From Aliidiomarina sp047920995 (GTDB taxonomy: Bacteria; Pseudomonadota; Gammaproteobacteria; Enterobacterales; Alteromonadaceae): DNA of 64,000 nucleotides. The notes under the pieces were generated by a model, which did not search any database, was not told where the DNA came from, and saw only the letters and a program-made list of their open reading frames with translations. Positions 1 through 7,710 of the stretch are shown piece by piece (the stretch's first letter is position 1; each line of letters starts with the position of its first letter). Made by a program: the position numbers and the translations under genes. The stretch is taken from contig NZ_JBLRWZ010000009.1 of the NCBI RefSeq assembly GCF_047920995.1, positions 8,305 through 72,304 on the forward strand. Direction: 5' to 3'.

Positions 1-225
1 GGCCACATTGGTGTAATGTAAATCTTCACCAAGTTCCATGGGCGCATCTGCGGGTAAATCATCGCGCTCATCTAAAAGCTTATGCAAACAACATTTGCCA
101 CACCCATCACACAGGGCTTCCCATTGCACAGCATCCATTTCAGTAAGTGCTAGCCGCTGCCAAAAGGGTTCCTGTGTAGCTAACCCTTGATGCTGCTGTT
201 GCGGTGAATTACTTGCCTTAGGCAT
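1..225 (-). CDS. ycgN: YcgN/UPF0260 family cysteine-cluster protein (3' part outside window)
   Basis: Only the first 75 residues are in the window. They contain the diagnostic CDGCGKCCLHKLLDE segment and, at the cut edge, HYTNVA, both as in E. coli YcgN. The family carries a conserved cysteine cluster thought to bind a metal or Fe-S centre; its function is not established. The ATG at 225 overlaps the end of the ycgM reading frame by 8 bp, so translation is probably coupled. ycgM-ycgN adjacency is also found in E. coli, which supports the call. The remaining cysteines and the C-terminus cannot be judged here. Confidence 0.9.
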   Translation of the reverse strand, partial: MPKASNSPQQQHQGLATQEPFWQRLALTEMDAVQWEALCDGCGKCCLHKLLDERDDLPADAPMELGEDLHYTNVA

Positions 226-991
226 TGCTGCGGCCTTTATGCTCCGCCTCGTCAGCTACCCTAGTGTGCCAATCCCATTGCTGCTGATTACCACTGGTAA
301 GTTGCATCTTTAAATTATCACCCGGTTGCAACGGGCCAACGCCGGCAGGTGTACCTGTAAGCACTACATCACCCGGCTCTAGGGTAAATACGGAAGATAT
401 TTCCGCCAATAATTCAGCCACTGAAAAAATCATATCGCTCACCTTGCCATCTTGTTGCAACTGATCATTTTTATACAGCTGAAAGCTCGCTTTACCCAGA
501 TCACCAAATACTGTAGCCGCTACAAATGGCCCAAGCGGTGCGCTGCCATCAAATGCCTTCGCGCGCTCCCATGGCGCCCCTTCTACTTTCAATTCATTTT
601 GTACATCGCGTAAGGTTAAATCGAGCGCTAAACCATATCCAGCAACGTAATCCAGCGCTTTAACGGCACTCACATTGCGCATTGGCGCAGAAATCAGTAC
701 CGCCAACTCGAGCTCGTGGTGGCAGGCGCCAAATTGAGTAGGGATATAAATCCGTTCATGTTGTAACGGTTGTACTGCGTGCGCTGGCTTCATAAACAGC
801 AAAGGTTTGCTGGGCACACTGTTGCCAAGCTCTTTCGCATGGTCGGCATAATTGCGGCCTACACACACCAGCTTGCCAAGTTGCAAATGCAATAGCTTAC
901 CACTTACCGAATATAGGCCCCGCTCCACCGCAGTGGTTACATCCGGAGCCCCTACGCCAACTTTTCGATACAACCAATTATCACTTGCCAT
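218..991 (-). CDS. ycgM: Fumarylacetoacetate hydrolase family protein (YcgM-like)
   Basis: An FAH-fold enzyme, closest in pattern to E. coli YcgM (oxaloacetate tautomerase / acylpyruvate hydrolase type). The family core is visible: CVGRNYADHAKE near the N-terminus, the metal-ligand segment HHELELAVL, YGLALDLTLRDVQ, and the C-terminal GDVVLTGTPAGVGPL. I start at the ATG at 991, 1 bp after the stop of the upstream transglycosylase gene; an in-frame ATG at 1030 would add 13 residues and overlap that gene. It is followed by ycgN with an 8-bp overlap. E. coli YcgM is about 219 residues; here the extra length is mainly N-terminal. The exact substrate cannot be told from sequence. Confidence 0.88.
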   Translation of the reverse strand: MASDNWLYRKVGVGAPDVTTAVERGLYSVSGKLLHLQLGKLVCVGRNYADHAKELGNSVPSKPLLFMKPAHAVQPLQHERIYIPTQFGACHHELELAVLISAPMRNVSAVKALDYVAGYGLALDLTLRDVQNELKVEGAPWERAKAFDGSAPLGPFVAATVFGDLGKASFQLYKNDQLQQDGKVSDMIFSVAELLAEISSVFTLEPGDVVLTGTPAGVGPLQPGDNLKMQLTSGNQQQWDWHTRVADEAEHKGRSNA

Positions 992-992
992 G

Positions 993-2030
993 TTACCGGC
1001 CCATTTGGATGCGATCTGCCAAATGGCCAACGGCCACTACAAAATAGTTGGATCGATTCCAACGCATCAATACATCCCAGTTGTGATAGGCCAAGTAAGC
1101 GCGGCCATCAACACCATCAGGAATAATCACCGAAGCAGGAATATCGCGGCTTGGCAAATCACTACCATCAAACCGGCGGATACCTAATTCTTGCCACTCA
1201 CTGAGTTGCTTTTTAGTGCCTAAGCCCACTAAATCAGTAGCAAAATTCTCTGGCAAGCGTACTTGTCTGCCCCAGGTTTTGCTTTCATCCCAACCCACCG
1301 AGGCAAGATAATTTGCTGCTGAGGAAAACACATCCGCATAGCTATTCCAGATATCAATTTTGCCATCACCATCACCATCTACGGCATAGGATAAAAACGA
1401 GCTCGGCATAAATTGAGTTTGCCCCATTGCACCGGCCCATGAACCACGCATTTGTTCCGGCTCAATATGGCCCGCATCAATAATTTCTAATGCCTGCATT
1501 AATTGGCGCTTAAAAAATTCTTCCCGGCGCCCTTCATAAGCCAAGGTGGCTAATGCCGAAATTACTCGAAAGTTACCGGTATAACCGCCATAGTTTGTTT
1601 CAATACCCCACAACGCCACAATAAAGCGCGGCTGCACGCCATACTCAGCACCAATCCGATCCAGCAATTCTTTATGCTCTTCGTATTTGCGAATTCCCTG
1701 CTGCACCTTCCAATCTGGCACTGCTCGCGGCAAGTAAGTATCGAGGGTAATGGTAAATTCTGGTTGGTTGCGATCTGCCGACACAGCGCGCTCATAAAAA
1801 CGCACATCTTCGAAGGCGCGTTCAATTGCAGAAGCAGAAATGCCATGCTCTAACGCCTCTACCTTTAACTGCTCCACATAAGCTGGGTAGCCTGCTTCAT
1901 CAACATCATTGGCGTGCACCGCAGGCATCCACAACAGCATCATGGTGAACACAGCTAACGTGAGTATGGTGGTTAATTTACAAGCGATAAGCCCAACAAC
2001 GTGCTTACTTTTAAGATACAACTGGCGCAT
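993..2030 (-). CDS. Periplasmic lytic murein transglycosylase, MltB/SLT_2 family
   Basis: Cleaves the MurNAc-GlcNAc bond of peptidoglycan, forming 1,6-anhydro ends. The first 40 residues form a signal peptide with a long hydrophobic segment and a probable signal peptidase I site after AVHA; there is no lipobox cysteine, unlike E. coli MltB. The catalytic glutamate sits in ALWGIETNYGG (about E144), followed by GAMGQTQFMPSSF and DGDGDGKIDIWN, both typical of the SLT_2 domain. Length (345) fits the MltB-like proteins of marine gammaproteobacteria. It lies between ycgL and ycgM in the same transcription unit. The product may feed the AmpG route whose permease is also in this window. Confidence 0.9.
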   Translation of the reverse strand: MRQLYLKSKHVVGLIACKLTTILTLAVFTMMLLWMPAVHANDVDEAGYPAYVEQLKVEALEHGISASAIERAFEDVRFYERAVSADRNQPEFTITLDTYLPRAVPDWKVQQGIRKYEEHKELLDRIGAEYGVQPRFIVALWGIETNYGGYTGNFRVISALATLAYEGRREEFFKRQLMQALEIIDAGHIEPEQMRGSWAGAMGQTQFMPSSFLSYAVDGDGDGKIDIWNSYADVFSSAANYLASVGWDESKTWGRQVRLPENFATDLVGLGTKKQLSEWQELGIRRFDGSDLPSRDIPASVIIPDGVDGRAYLAYHNWDVLMRWNRSNYFVVAVGHLADRIQMGR

Positions 2031-2087
2031 AGTTCTTCCTCGATAATCACAACGATAGGATAACGGTTCAAGCTGTTGTTATTATTG

Positions 2088-2345
2088 TTAATCTATCCGT
2101 TTCAACAAGCTTTCTACCGGTGGCGGTATCTGTAGATAGTACCCCTCTGTTTCCAGGTGTTCCAGCAGCTTTACACCACTTATACTCGCGAGGTTGCGTG
2201 CTGGGGTAATATTCAGCTTAGTTACCAGTATTTCTGGTGAAAATAGTGGTTGCAATGGCTCGGGAAGATCACTAAGCACAGCAGTAAGAGGCATATAAAG
2301 ATAGGTGTCCGCTTTTTTCGGCGAACGTAATACGCGTACTAACAT
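2088..2345 (-). CDS. ycgL: YcgL family protein
   Basis: A small protein (85 residues) of the YcgL/UPF0745 family. The N-terminal RVLRSPKKADTYLYM and C-terminal EGYYLQIPPPVESLL match the family pattern, including the YYLQ-PPP signature. Function is unknown; in gammaproteobacteria it commonly sits next to rnd, as here (18 bp downstream of the rnd stop), and the two are likely co-transcribed. ATG at 2345. Confidence 0.9.
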   Translation of the reverse strand: MLVRVLRSPKKADTYLYMPLTAVLSDLPEPLQPLFSPEILVTKLNITPARNLASISGVKLLEHLETEGYYLQIPPPVESLLKRID

Positions 2346-2363
2346 AATTTCCTCAGCTGGCAG

Positions 2364-3494
2364 TTATCCTGCTACTAACGTATTCAATTTAGCGCCCAAC
2401 AAAGCACCGCGCCAACCACATAGCAAATCCGGCTCTGGTAACAATTGCTTGGTACTCTCAGCGGTAAAGTGGTGCCACACATACACTTCATTAATTTGCT
2501 TACGAGATCCCATAAGTGGTGCTGGAATTTTTTCCTGTTCAGCTACATCTTTCATTAACGCTTTCGCAGCTTTAAAGAAGCGTTTATAAGCACCATCTTG
2601 ATCGTAACGAGGAATAGCTTCTGGTTGTTGTTCAACTGGTTCATCTAGGCCGCGCTGCACACACGCCAAAATCGCATCACCATATAAACGCAATGATTTC
2701 GGGTGCAACTCATCAATTTGGCTTAATTGATTGCGGCTCGCCGGTTGGCTGCGCGCAATATCCGTAAGCACATGATCTCGAGCGATAAACGGCAGGGCAA
2801 TATTCTGCTCTCGCGCCAAGCGTAATCGCCAAGCAGCCAACTCGCGCAACACTGCACGGCCAGCACCATCTAATAAGCTTAGTCCGCCCACATCACGCCA
2901 TGCTAAGGCAGGGTTCGTTTCTCGCGCCCGCTTGGCTACTTGTTCCGCACATTCAGCTCGCACTAGCGCTTCCATACCCGCATCTTGCACACGCTTTTGC
3001 AGTTCTGGGTAAAGCTCGGCTAAATACTCAACATCGGCAGCAGCATAGGCTAACTGTTCTGCACTAAGCGGCCGTTGCAACCAATCTGTGCGGCTTTGAG
3101 TTTTATCTACCACTACCGCAAGCATCTGCTCCACTAACCCTGCATAGCCAATTTGCGAGCCATCGGTAACAAAGGCATAAGCGATTTGCGTATCAAACAT
3201 ATCCTGCAATACCGCATTATAACGATGGAAAATCTCTAAATCTTCGCCAGCCGCATGCAGTACAGTACGAATATCCGTGTTCAATAAATCCCATAGGGGC
3301 TGCAGATCAACACCATTTAGCGGATCTACTAAAATCACATCATTGCCGCTGCGGGCTTGCACTAACCCTAAATCCGCATACAAGGTGCGCGTACGCACAA
3401 ATTCAGTATCTAACGCAACCCAACCATTTTTTTGCGCCGCAACGCAAAACGCCACCAGTTCCCCGGTGGCGTTAATCATCCGAAATTTACTCAA
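2364..3494 (-). CDS. rnd: Ribonuclease D
   Basis: 3'-5' exoribonuclease that trims tRNA precursors. The DEDDy exonuclease domain is seen as LDTEFVRTRT (D29, E31), HAAGEDLEIF and YAAADVEYL; the HRDC domain follows from about residue 210. At 376 residues it matches the E. coli enzyme. The start codon at 3494 lies 2 bp beyond the fadD stop, so it is almost certainly read from the fadD transcript, the same fadD-rnd order as in E. coli. Confidence 0.96.
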   Translation of the reverse strand: MSKFRMINATGELVAFCVAAQKNGWVALDTEFVRTRTLYADLGLVQARSGNDVILVDPLNGVDLQPLWDLLNTDIRTVLHAAGEDLEIFHRYNAVLQDMFDTQIAYAFVTDGSQIGYAGLVEQMLAVVVDKTQSRTDWLQRPLSAEQLAYAAADVEYLAELYPELQKRVQDAGMEALVRAECAEQVAKRARETNPALAWRDVGGLSLLDGAGRAVLRELAAWRLRLAREQNIALPFIARDHVLTDIARSQPASRNQLSQIDELHPKSLRLYGDAILACVQRGLDEPVEQQPEAIPRYDQDGAYKRFFKAAKALMKDVAEQEKIPAPLMGSRKQINEVYVWHHFTAESTKQLLPEPDLLCGWRGALLGAKLNTLVAG

Positions 3495-3496
3495 TT

Positions 3497-5155
3497 TTAC
3501 TCATCCCGTAATTCCCGACGAAGAATTTTACCAACATTTGTTTTCGGTAATTCATCGCGGAATTCTACTAATTTCGGCACTTTATAAGCAGTTAAGTTTT
3601 CGCGGCAATAATCAATCAACTCTTTCTCGGTAAGCGATTCATCTTTCTTCACCACAACAACTTTCACTACTTCACCCGATGCATCATGTGGTACGCCAAC
3701 TGCTGCAACTTCTAGCACTTTTTCATGGCTTGCCACTACATCTTCAATTTCATTCGGGTATACGTTAAAGCCAGATACAAGAATCATATCTTTCTTACGA
3801 TCTACGATGCGGAAGAAACCATGCTCATCTACTGTGGCCATATCACCCGTAGCAAACCAGCCATCTTTAATCGATTTATCGGTATCTTCAGGGCGCCCTA
3901 AATAACCAGCCATTACCTGCGGGCCCTTTACGAGTAGCTCGCCAGGTTCACCCATAGGCACTTCATTACCATCTTCATCAACAATTTTACAATCGGTTGA
4001 TGGCAATGGAATACCGATACTGCCGGTATAATGCTCGATATCAAATGGATTCGCGGTAACTACTGGCGAACACTCCGTTAAACCGTAACCTTCCAATAAT
4101 GGCGAGCCGGTGGTTTTCTCCCAATTCTCTGCAACTGCGCGTTGCACTGCCATGCCGCCGCCAAGAGCGATATTTAGGTGTGAGAAATCGAGATCTTTAA
4201 AGCCAGGGCTGTGTAATAAGCCATTAAACAAGGTATTCACACCAGAAATCATGGTGAACTTGTGCTTGCCTAATTCTTTAATAAAAGCTGGCATATCACG
4301 TGGATTGGTAATCAAAATGTTTTTGCCACCAAACTTCAAGAAGGCCAAGCAGTTCGAGGTTAACGCAAAGATATGATAAAGCGGTAGTGCAGTAATCACT
4401 ACTTCTTTACCATCGCTCAAACGCGGCAAAATAAAGGCAGAAATTTGGTCAAGGTTGGCCACCATGTTGCGGTGCGTAAGCATTGCTCCCTTTGATACAC
4501 CCGTTGTACCACCGGTGTATTGTAAGAATGCCAAATCCTCGCCTTTCACTTCAGGACGCGAGTAATTTTTCTTGCTGCCAATAGCTAATACTTCGTTGAA
4601 TTCAATGGTATTACTCAAGCTATACGCTGGCACCATCTTCTTCACATATTTCACCACGAAGTTCACGATCTGGCGCTTCGGTGTTGGCATTATATCGCCA
4701 ATACCAGTAACGATTACCTTCTCTAGGTTTACGTCTTTCTCTACTTTTTCTAACGTGTGCGCAAAGTTTTTGAGAATAACAATGGCTTTCGTTTTGGAAT
4801 CGTTTAGTTGGTGCTTTAACTCACGTGCGGTATATAGTGGGTTTACGTTTACCACTGTCATGCCAGCGCGCAAAATACCAAACAAGGCTATTGGATACTG
4901 CAGCAGGTTCGGCATCATCACCGCAACTGGATCGCCTTTCTTTAACCCTAATTCTTCCTGCAAATAAGCAGCAAACTGTTCACTTAATTGATCAAGCTCA
5001 CCATAGGTAATGTCTTTGTCCATGTTATGGAACGCAACATGATCGGTATATTTTTTTACGCTCTCTTCGAAGATTTCAACAAGCGAGGCATAATGGTCCG
5101 GGTCAATTTCTTTAGCAACCCCGTTTGGATAACGCTCTAGCCAAATTTTTTCCAC
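3497..5155 (-). CDS. fadD: Long-chain fatty acid--CoA ligase
   Basis: Activates imported long-chain fatty acids to acyl-CoA at the inner membrane face for beta-oxidation and phospholipid use. The ATP/AMP motif YTGGTTGVSKGA is at residues 213-224; the fatty-acyl-CoA synthetase signature (DGWFATGDMATVDEHGFF followed by RIVDRKKDMI) is near residues 430-455; the C-terminal lysine lies in TNVGKILRRELR. Length 552, close to E. coli FadD (561). The 146-bp gap upstream (5156-5301) likely holds its promoter; I saw no convincing FadR or PsrA site there. Leads a unit with rnd, ycgL and the genes beyond. Confidence 0.95.
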   Translation of the reverse strand: MEKIWLERYPNGVAKEIDPDHYASLVEIFEESVKKYTDHVAFHNMDKDITYGELDQLSEQFAAYLQEELGLKKGDPVAVMMPNLLQYPIALFGILRAGMTVVNVNPLYTARELKHQLNDSKTKAIVILKNFAHTLEKVEKDVNLEKVIVTGIGDIMPTPKRQIVNFVVKYVKKMVPAYSLSNTIEFNEVLAIGSKKNYSRPEVKGEDLAFLQYTGGTTGVSKGAMLTHRNMVANLDQISAFILPRLSDGKEVVITALPLYHIFALTSNCLAFLKFGGKNILITNPRDMPAFIKELGKHKFTMISGVNTLFNGLLHSPGFKDLDFSHLNIALGGGMAVQRAVAENWEKTTGSPLLEGYGLTECSPVVTANPFDIEHYTGSIGIPLPSTDCKIVDEDGNEVPMGEPGELLVKGPQVMAGYLGRPEDTDKSIKDGWFATGDMATVDEHGFFRIVDRKKDMILVSGFNVYPNEIEDVVASHEKVLEVAAVGVPHDASGEVVKVVVVKKDESLTEKELIDYCRENLTAYKVPKLVEFRDELPKTNVGKILRRELRDE

Positions 5156-5301
5156 CGTGAATGCTCCTGATTAGCTGTTATTCTTAAAATTAGTTAACAC
5201 GCAATGTTCGCATATCAGTAAGGTATATCCTAGAGCCAGTTGGCTATTTATAGGCATTTTCTGCGGCATTTCACCGAAATACCTTACCTTTTCACCGCAA
5301 C

Positions 5302-6213
5302 TCATCGCAAGTTGGCGATTAATTCAACAACTTGCTCAGGTTGCTGCATATGCACATGATGGCCACCTTCAAGATGGTGCACCAGCAATTGCGGAACATG
5401 TTTGCGCCACATCGCTACGGCTTGTGCTAACGCTTCTGTACCTTCAGTACCCATAATAAGCTGCACCTTGCACTGTATACGCTCCAACATATCGATTGCG
5501 TGCGCTTCTGTAAAGCGAAACGCAGATGCTACTCGCACACGCGGATCTATCCGCCAAGTAACACCATTTTCTACATGCTGAATATTGCGTTCAATAATTA
5601 AACGCGCCAGCGGCTCACTCAGTTCACTTTTCTCTGCTCGTAACTTTACTAATCGTTCAGTATCTGGATAAATAGGAGCCCGCTTTTCTGCAAGGCGTTT
5701 GCGGTCTTTCAGAGCTTGCGCTAAATGGTCAACTACATCACCTTCCGTGCTTACCCAAAGCCCAAACGCCTCTATTAAAGTTAGCTTCTCTATTCGCTCA
5801 GGGCAAACGGCAGCTACTAACTGAGCCACATAGCCACCCATGCTGTGGCCAACTAAATGCACATTAGATAAGTTTTCTTGTTCTAGAAATGCCACAACAT
5901 CAGCAACATATTCAAGAAAATAATACCACGTGCCCGGCGCCCGATGGCCAGATAGGCCATGGCCGGCAAAATCCAGCGTGCGCCAGTGGGTAGGCGGCAA
6001 ATGCTGCCCTAAAAATGGCTGCAGCGGCAAAAAGCTATTGGCATTATCAAGCCAACCATGCAAGGCTACAATGTTGTCGATGTTAGCACTGTTTACACTG
6101 TTTGTGCCCGGTAACAACGTTTCGCAACGCGCAAAAGAATGCGGGCCGCCACTCGTAAAAGTATGCAGGCCCGCAAGTTGGATATGCTCTAAATCAACCA
6201 CAAATTCAATCAA
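5302..6213 (-). CDS. Alpha/beta hydrolase fold protein
   Basis: A 303-residue serine hydrolase. Seen in order: the oxyanion region VALHGWLDNANSF, DFAGHGLSGHR, the nucleophile elbow VGHSMGGYVA, and the terminal histidine segment LEGGHHVHMQQP. The combination resembles serine hydrolase-like (SERHL) proteins; substrate unknown. Its start overlaps the end of yeaY by 8 bp. It interrupts the yeaY-fadD adjacency known from E. coli, and the position beside fadD suggests, without proving, an ester or acyl-CoA substrate. Confidence 0.85.
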   Translation of the reverse strand: MIEFVVDLEHIQLAGLHTFTSGGPHSFARCETLLPGTNSVNSANIDNIVALHGWLDNANSFLPLQPFLGQHLPPTHWRTLDFAGHGLSGHRAPGTWYYFLEYVADVVAFLEQENLSNVHLVGHSMGGYVAQLVAAVCPERIEKLTLIEAFGLWVSTEGDVVDHLAQALKDRKRLAEKRAPIYPDTERLVKLRAEKSELSEPLARLIIERNIQHVENGVTWRIDPRVRVASAFRFTEAHAIDMLERIQCKVQLIMGTEGTEALAQAVAMWRKHVPQLLVHHLEGGHHVHMQQPEQVVELIANLR

Positions 6214-6898
6214 TCTGTTCCCTTCCTGGCCTAATCGCTTCTATGGGTGGCCGTGATTCACGATCACTACGTTGTTGCTGAGTGCGTTGTTGCTGGGTGC
6301 GGGGCGTGCCGCGGTAACGTGGCGCCGGCTGCATTATCGGCGTGTAGGGATAATAATAAGGGTGCACCCGGTATGGCCCCGCTCCGTACATGTACCAACG
6401 ATAGCGCGGTGAATAAACATCATAGCGCCAATCATCGGCCCGCGGCTGCGGTTCTCGCCATAACTCGGTGCCGCTAGCTTGTACTACCGGAAAATCAAAA
6501 TTATATTCCCCAATGGTGCCACTTTCCATGCCCGTATACGTACCTAGCACGGTAATCATACGGCCTTTGGCATACACTTCTGGGTCTATAAACCCATTGA
6601 TAATCACGCGGAAACGACCATAGGAATTATCATTCACTTCTGGCCGACCAAAACTACGGGTTCTGAAACCAACAATCTCTAACTCTGAAGCATTTTCGCG
6701 ATTGCGTACTTCTGCAATTACACCACCCCAGCGCACTTGCTCACCAATTTTTTCTGCACTGGCGGCTTGCACCTGATCATAGGTGGTAAGTGTACTACCA
6801 TCACCACGAATAGATTCCGGTAATTGCGAGGCACAGCCCGAGAGTGCAAGGGCAGCTGCACCAAGTAAACAGGCTTTATACAACCATTGAATCTTCAT
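6206..6898 (-). CDS. yeaY: Slp/YeaY family outer membrane lipoprotein
   Basis: Signal peptide of about 21 residues ends in a lipobox, LALSGC (Cys22), so the mature protein is lipid-anchored. The body matches the Slp family: GGVIAEVRNRENASELEIV, then FRVIINGFIDPEVYAKGRMITVLG and GEYNFDFPVVQA. The C-terminal third is low complexity, rich in Tyr, Pro, Arg and Gln. Synteny (tsaB upstream, fadD downstream) identifies it as the YeaY member rather than Slp proper. Role in the envelope is not known in detail. Confidence 0.9.
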   Translation of the reverse strand: MKIQWLYKACLLGAAALALSGCASQLPESIRGDGSTLTTYDQVQAASAEKIGEQVRWGGVIAEVRNRENASELEIVGFRTRSFGRPEVNDNSYGRFRVIINGFIDPEVYAKGRMITVLGTYTGMESGTIGEYNFDFPVVQASGTELWREPQPRADDWRYDVYSPRYRWYMYGAGPYRVHPYYYPYTPIMQPAPRYRGTPRTQQQRTQQQRSDRESRPPIEAIRPGREQID

Positions 6899-6957
6899 GT
6901 TTAGTACCTCCGGTTAGCGGCTCGCCTAGTAGTGATGTTACTACATCCCTACTAACG

Positions 6958-7692
6958 CTACTCCCGCCCTGGCAATTTTTGCCATGTTACTTCATTGCGC
7001 ACATAGCGCACATCAAATTCTTCTGCCATCACTCCTTGGCCGTGCAAGAATGCATGCAAGCCCAAGGTTAACATATCTTCAGCATGGGGGAAGCGCACCT
7101 TGCTCGCCACTAGCTTTACATTATTCTCACCATTTTCAGCGCCAGTTAAGCGCTCCGGCAAGGCCTCTGCGTACGTTACAAAACCCGTTCCAGCCGTGTG
7201 CCATTCATGCTCTGCTGATAACTGCGGTACCACGCTTGGCGTACATACAATTTCGTTCTCTTGCCCAGAACCCAGCTGCAACATCAGACCATTTTCCGCC
7301 ACATAGGTTCCAAAATATACTTCGCCCATGCGCGCATCAATTGCCACCGCAGCCGCTTTTGCGCCATGTAAACGCAACGTTTGTTGCGCCATCGCCGCCA
7401 AGCTAGAAATGCCGATTACTGGAATCTGCTGGCTAAACGCTAGGCCTTGCGCAATACCTGCTGCAATCCGCACACCAGTGAAGCTTCCGGGGCCATGGCC
7501 AACCACAATGGCATCAATATCCGCCAGCGTTACGCCAGCGTCTTGCAGCACTTCTTGCACATAAGGCAAGAGCAAATCGGCGTGCTTTCGCGGGGCTTCC
7601 TGGCCACGAGAAATTAATCGTGTGCCATCTGTATACGCAACAGAACAGTATTCGGTTGCACTATCAATTGCCAACAGGCGGGTATTTTTCAT
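6958..7692 (-). CDS. tsaB: tRNA threonylcarbamoyladenosine biosynthesis protein TsaB
   Basis: Partner of TsaD and TsaE in forming the t6A37 modification of ANN-decoding tRNAs. The N-terminal ASKHA fold is clear: LLAIDSATEYCSVAY, then VGHGPGSFTGVRIAAG, the TsaB hallmark. Length 244, a little longer than E. coli TsaB (231). It starts 18 bp after the yoaA stop, giving the yoaA-tsaB-yeaY order of E. coli. Confidence 0.95.
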   Translation of the reverse strand: MKNTRLLAIDSATEYCSVAYTDGTRLISRGQEAPRKHADLLLPYVQEVLQDAGVTLADIDAIVVGHGPGSFTGVRIAAGIAQGLAFSQQIPVIGISSLAAMAQQTLRLHGAKAAAVAIDARMGEVYFGTYVAENGLMLQLGSGQENEIVCTPSVVPQLSAEHEWHTAGTGFVTYAEALPERLTGAENGENNVKLVASKVRFPHAEDMLTLGLHAFLHGQGVMAEEFDVRYVRNEVTWQKLPGRE

Positions 7693-7710
7693 GCGTTACT
7701 CTTGCCTAAG

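Noticed and set aside
5156..5301. FadR or PsrA operator before fadD
   Set aside because: No clear palindrome matching either consensus.
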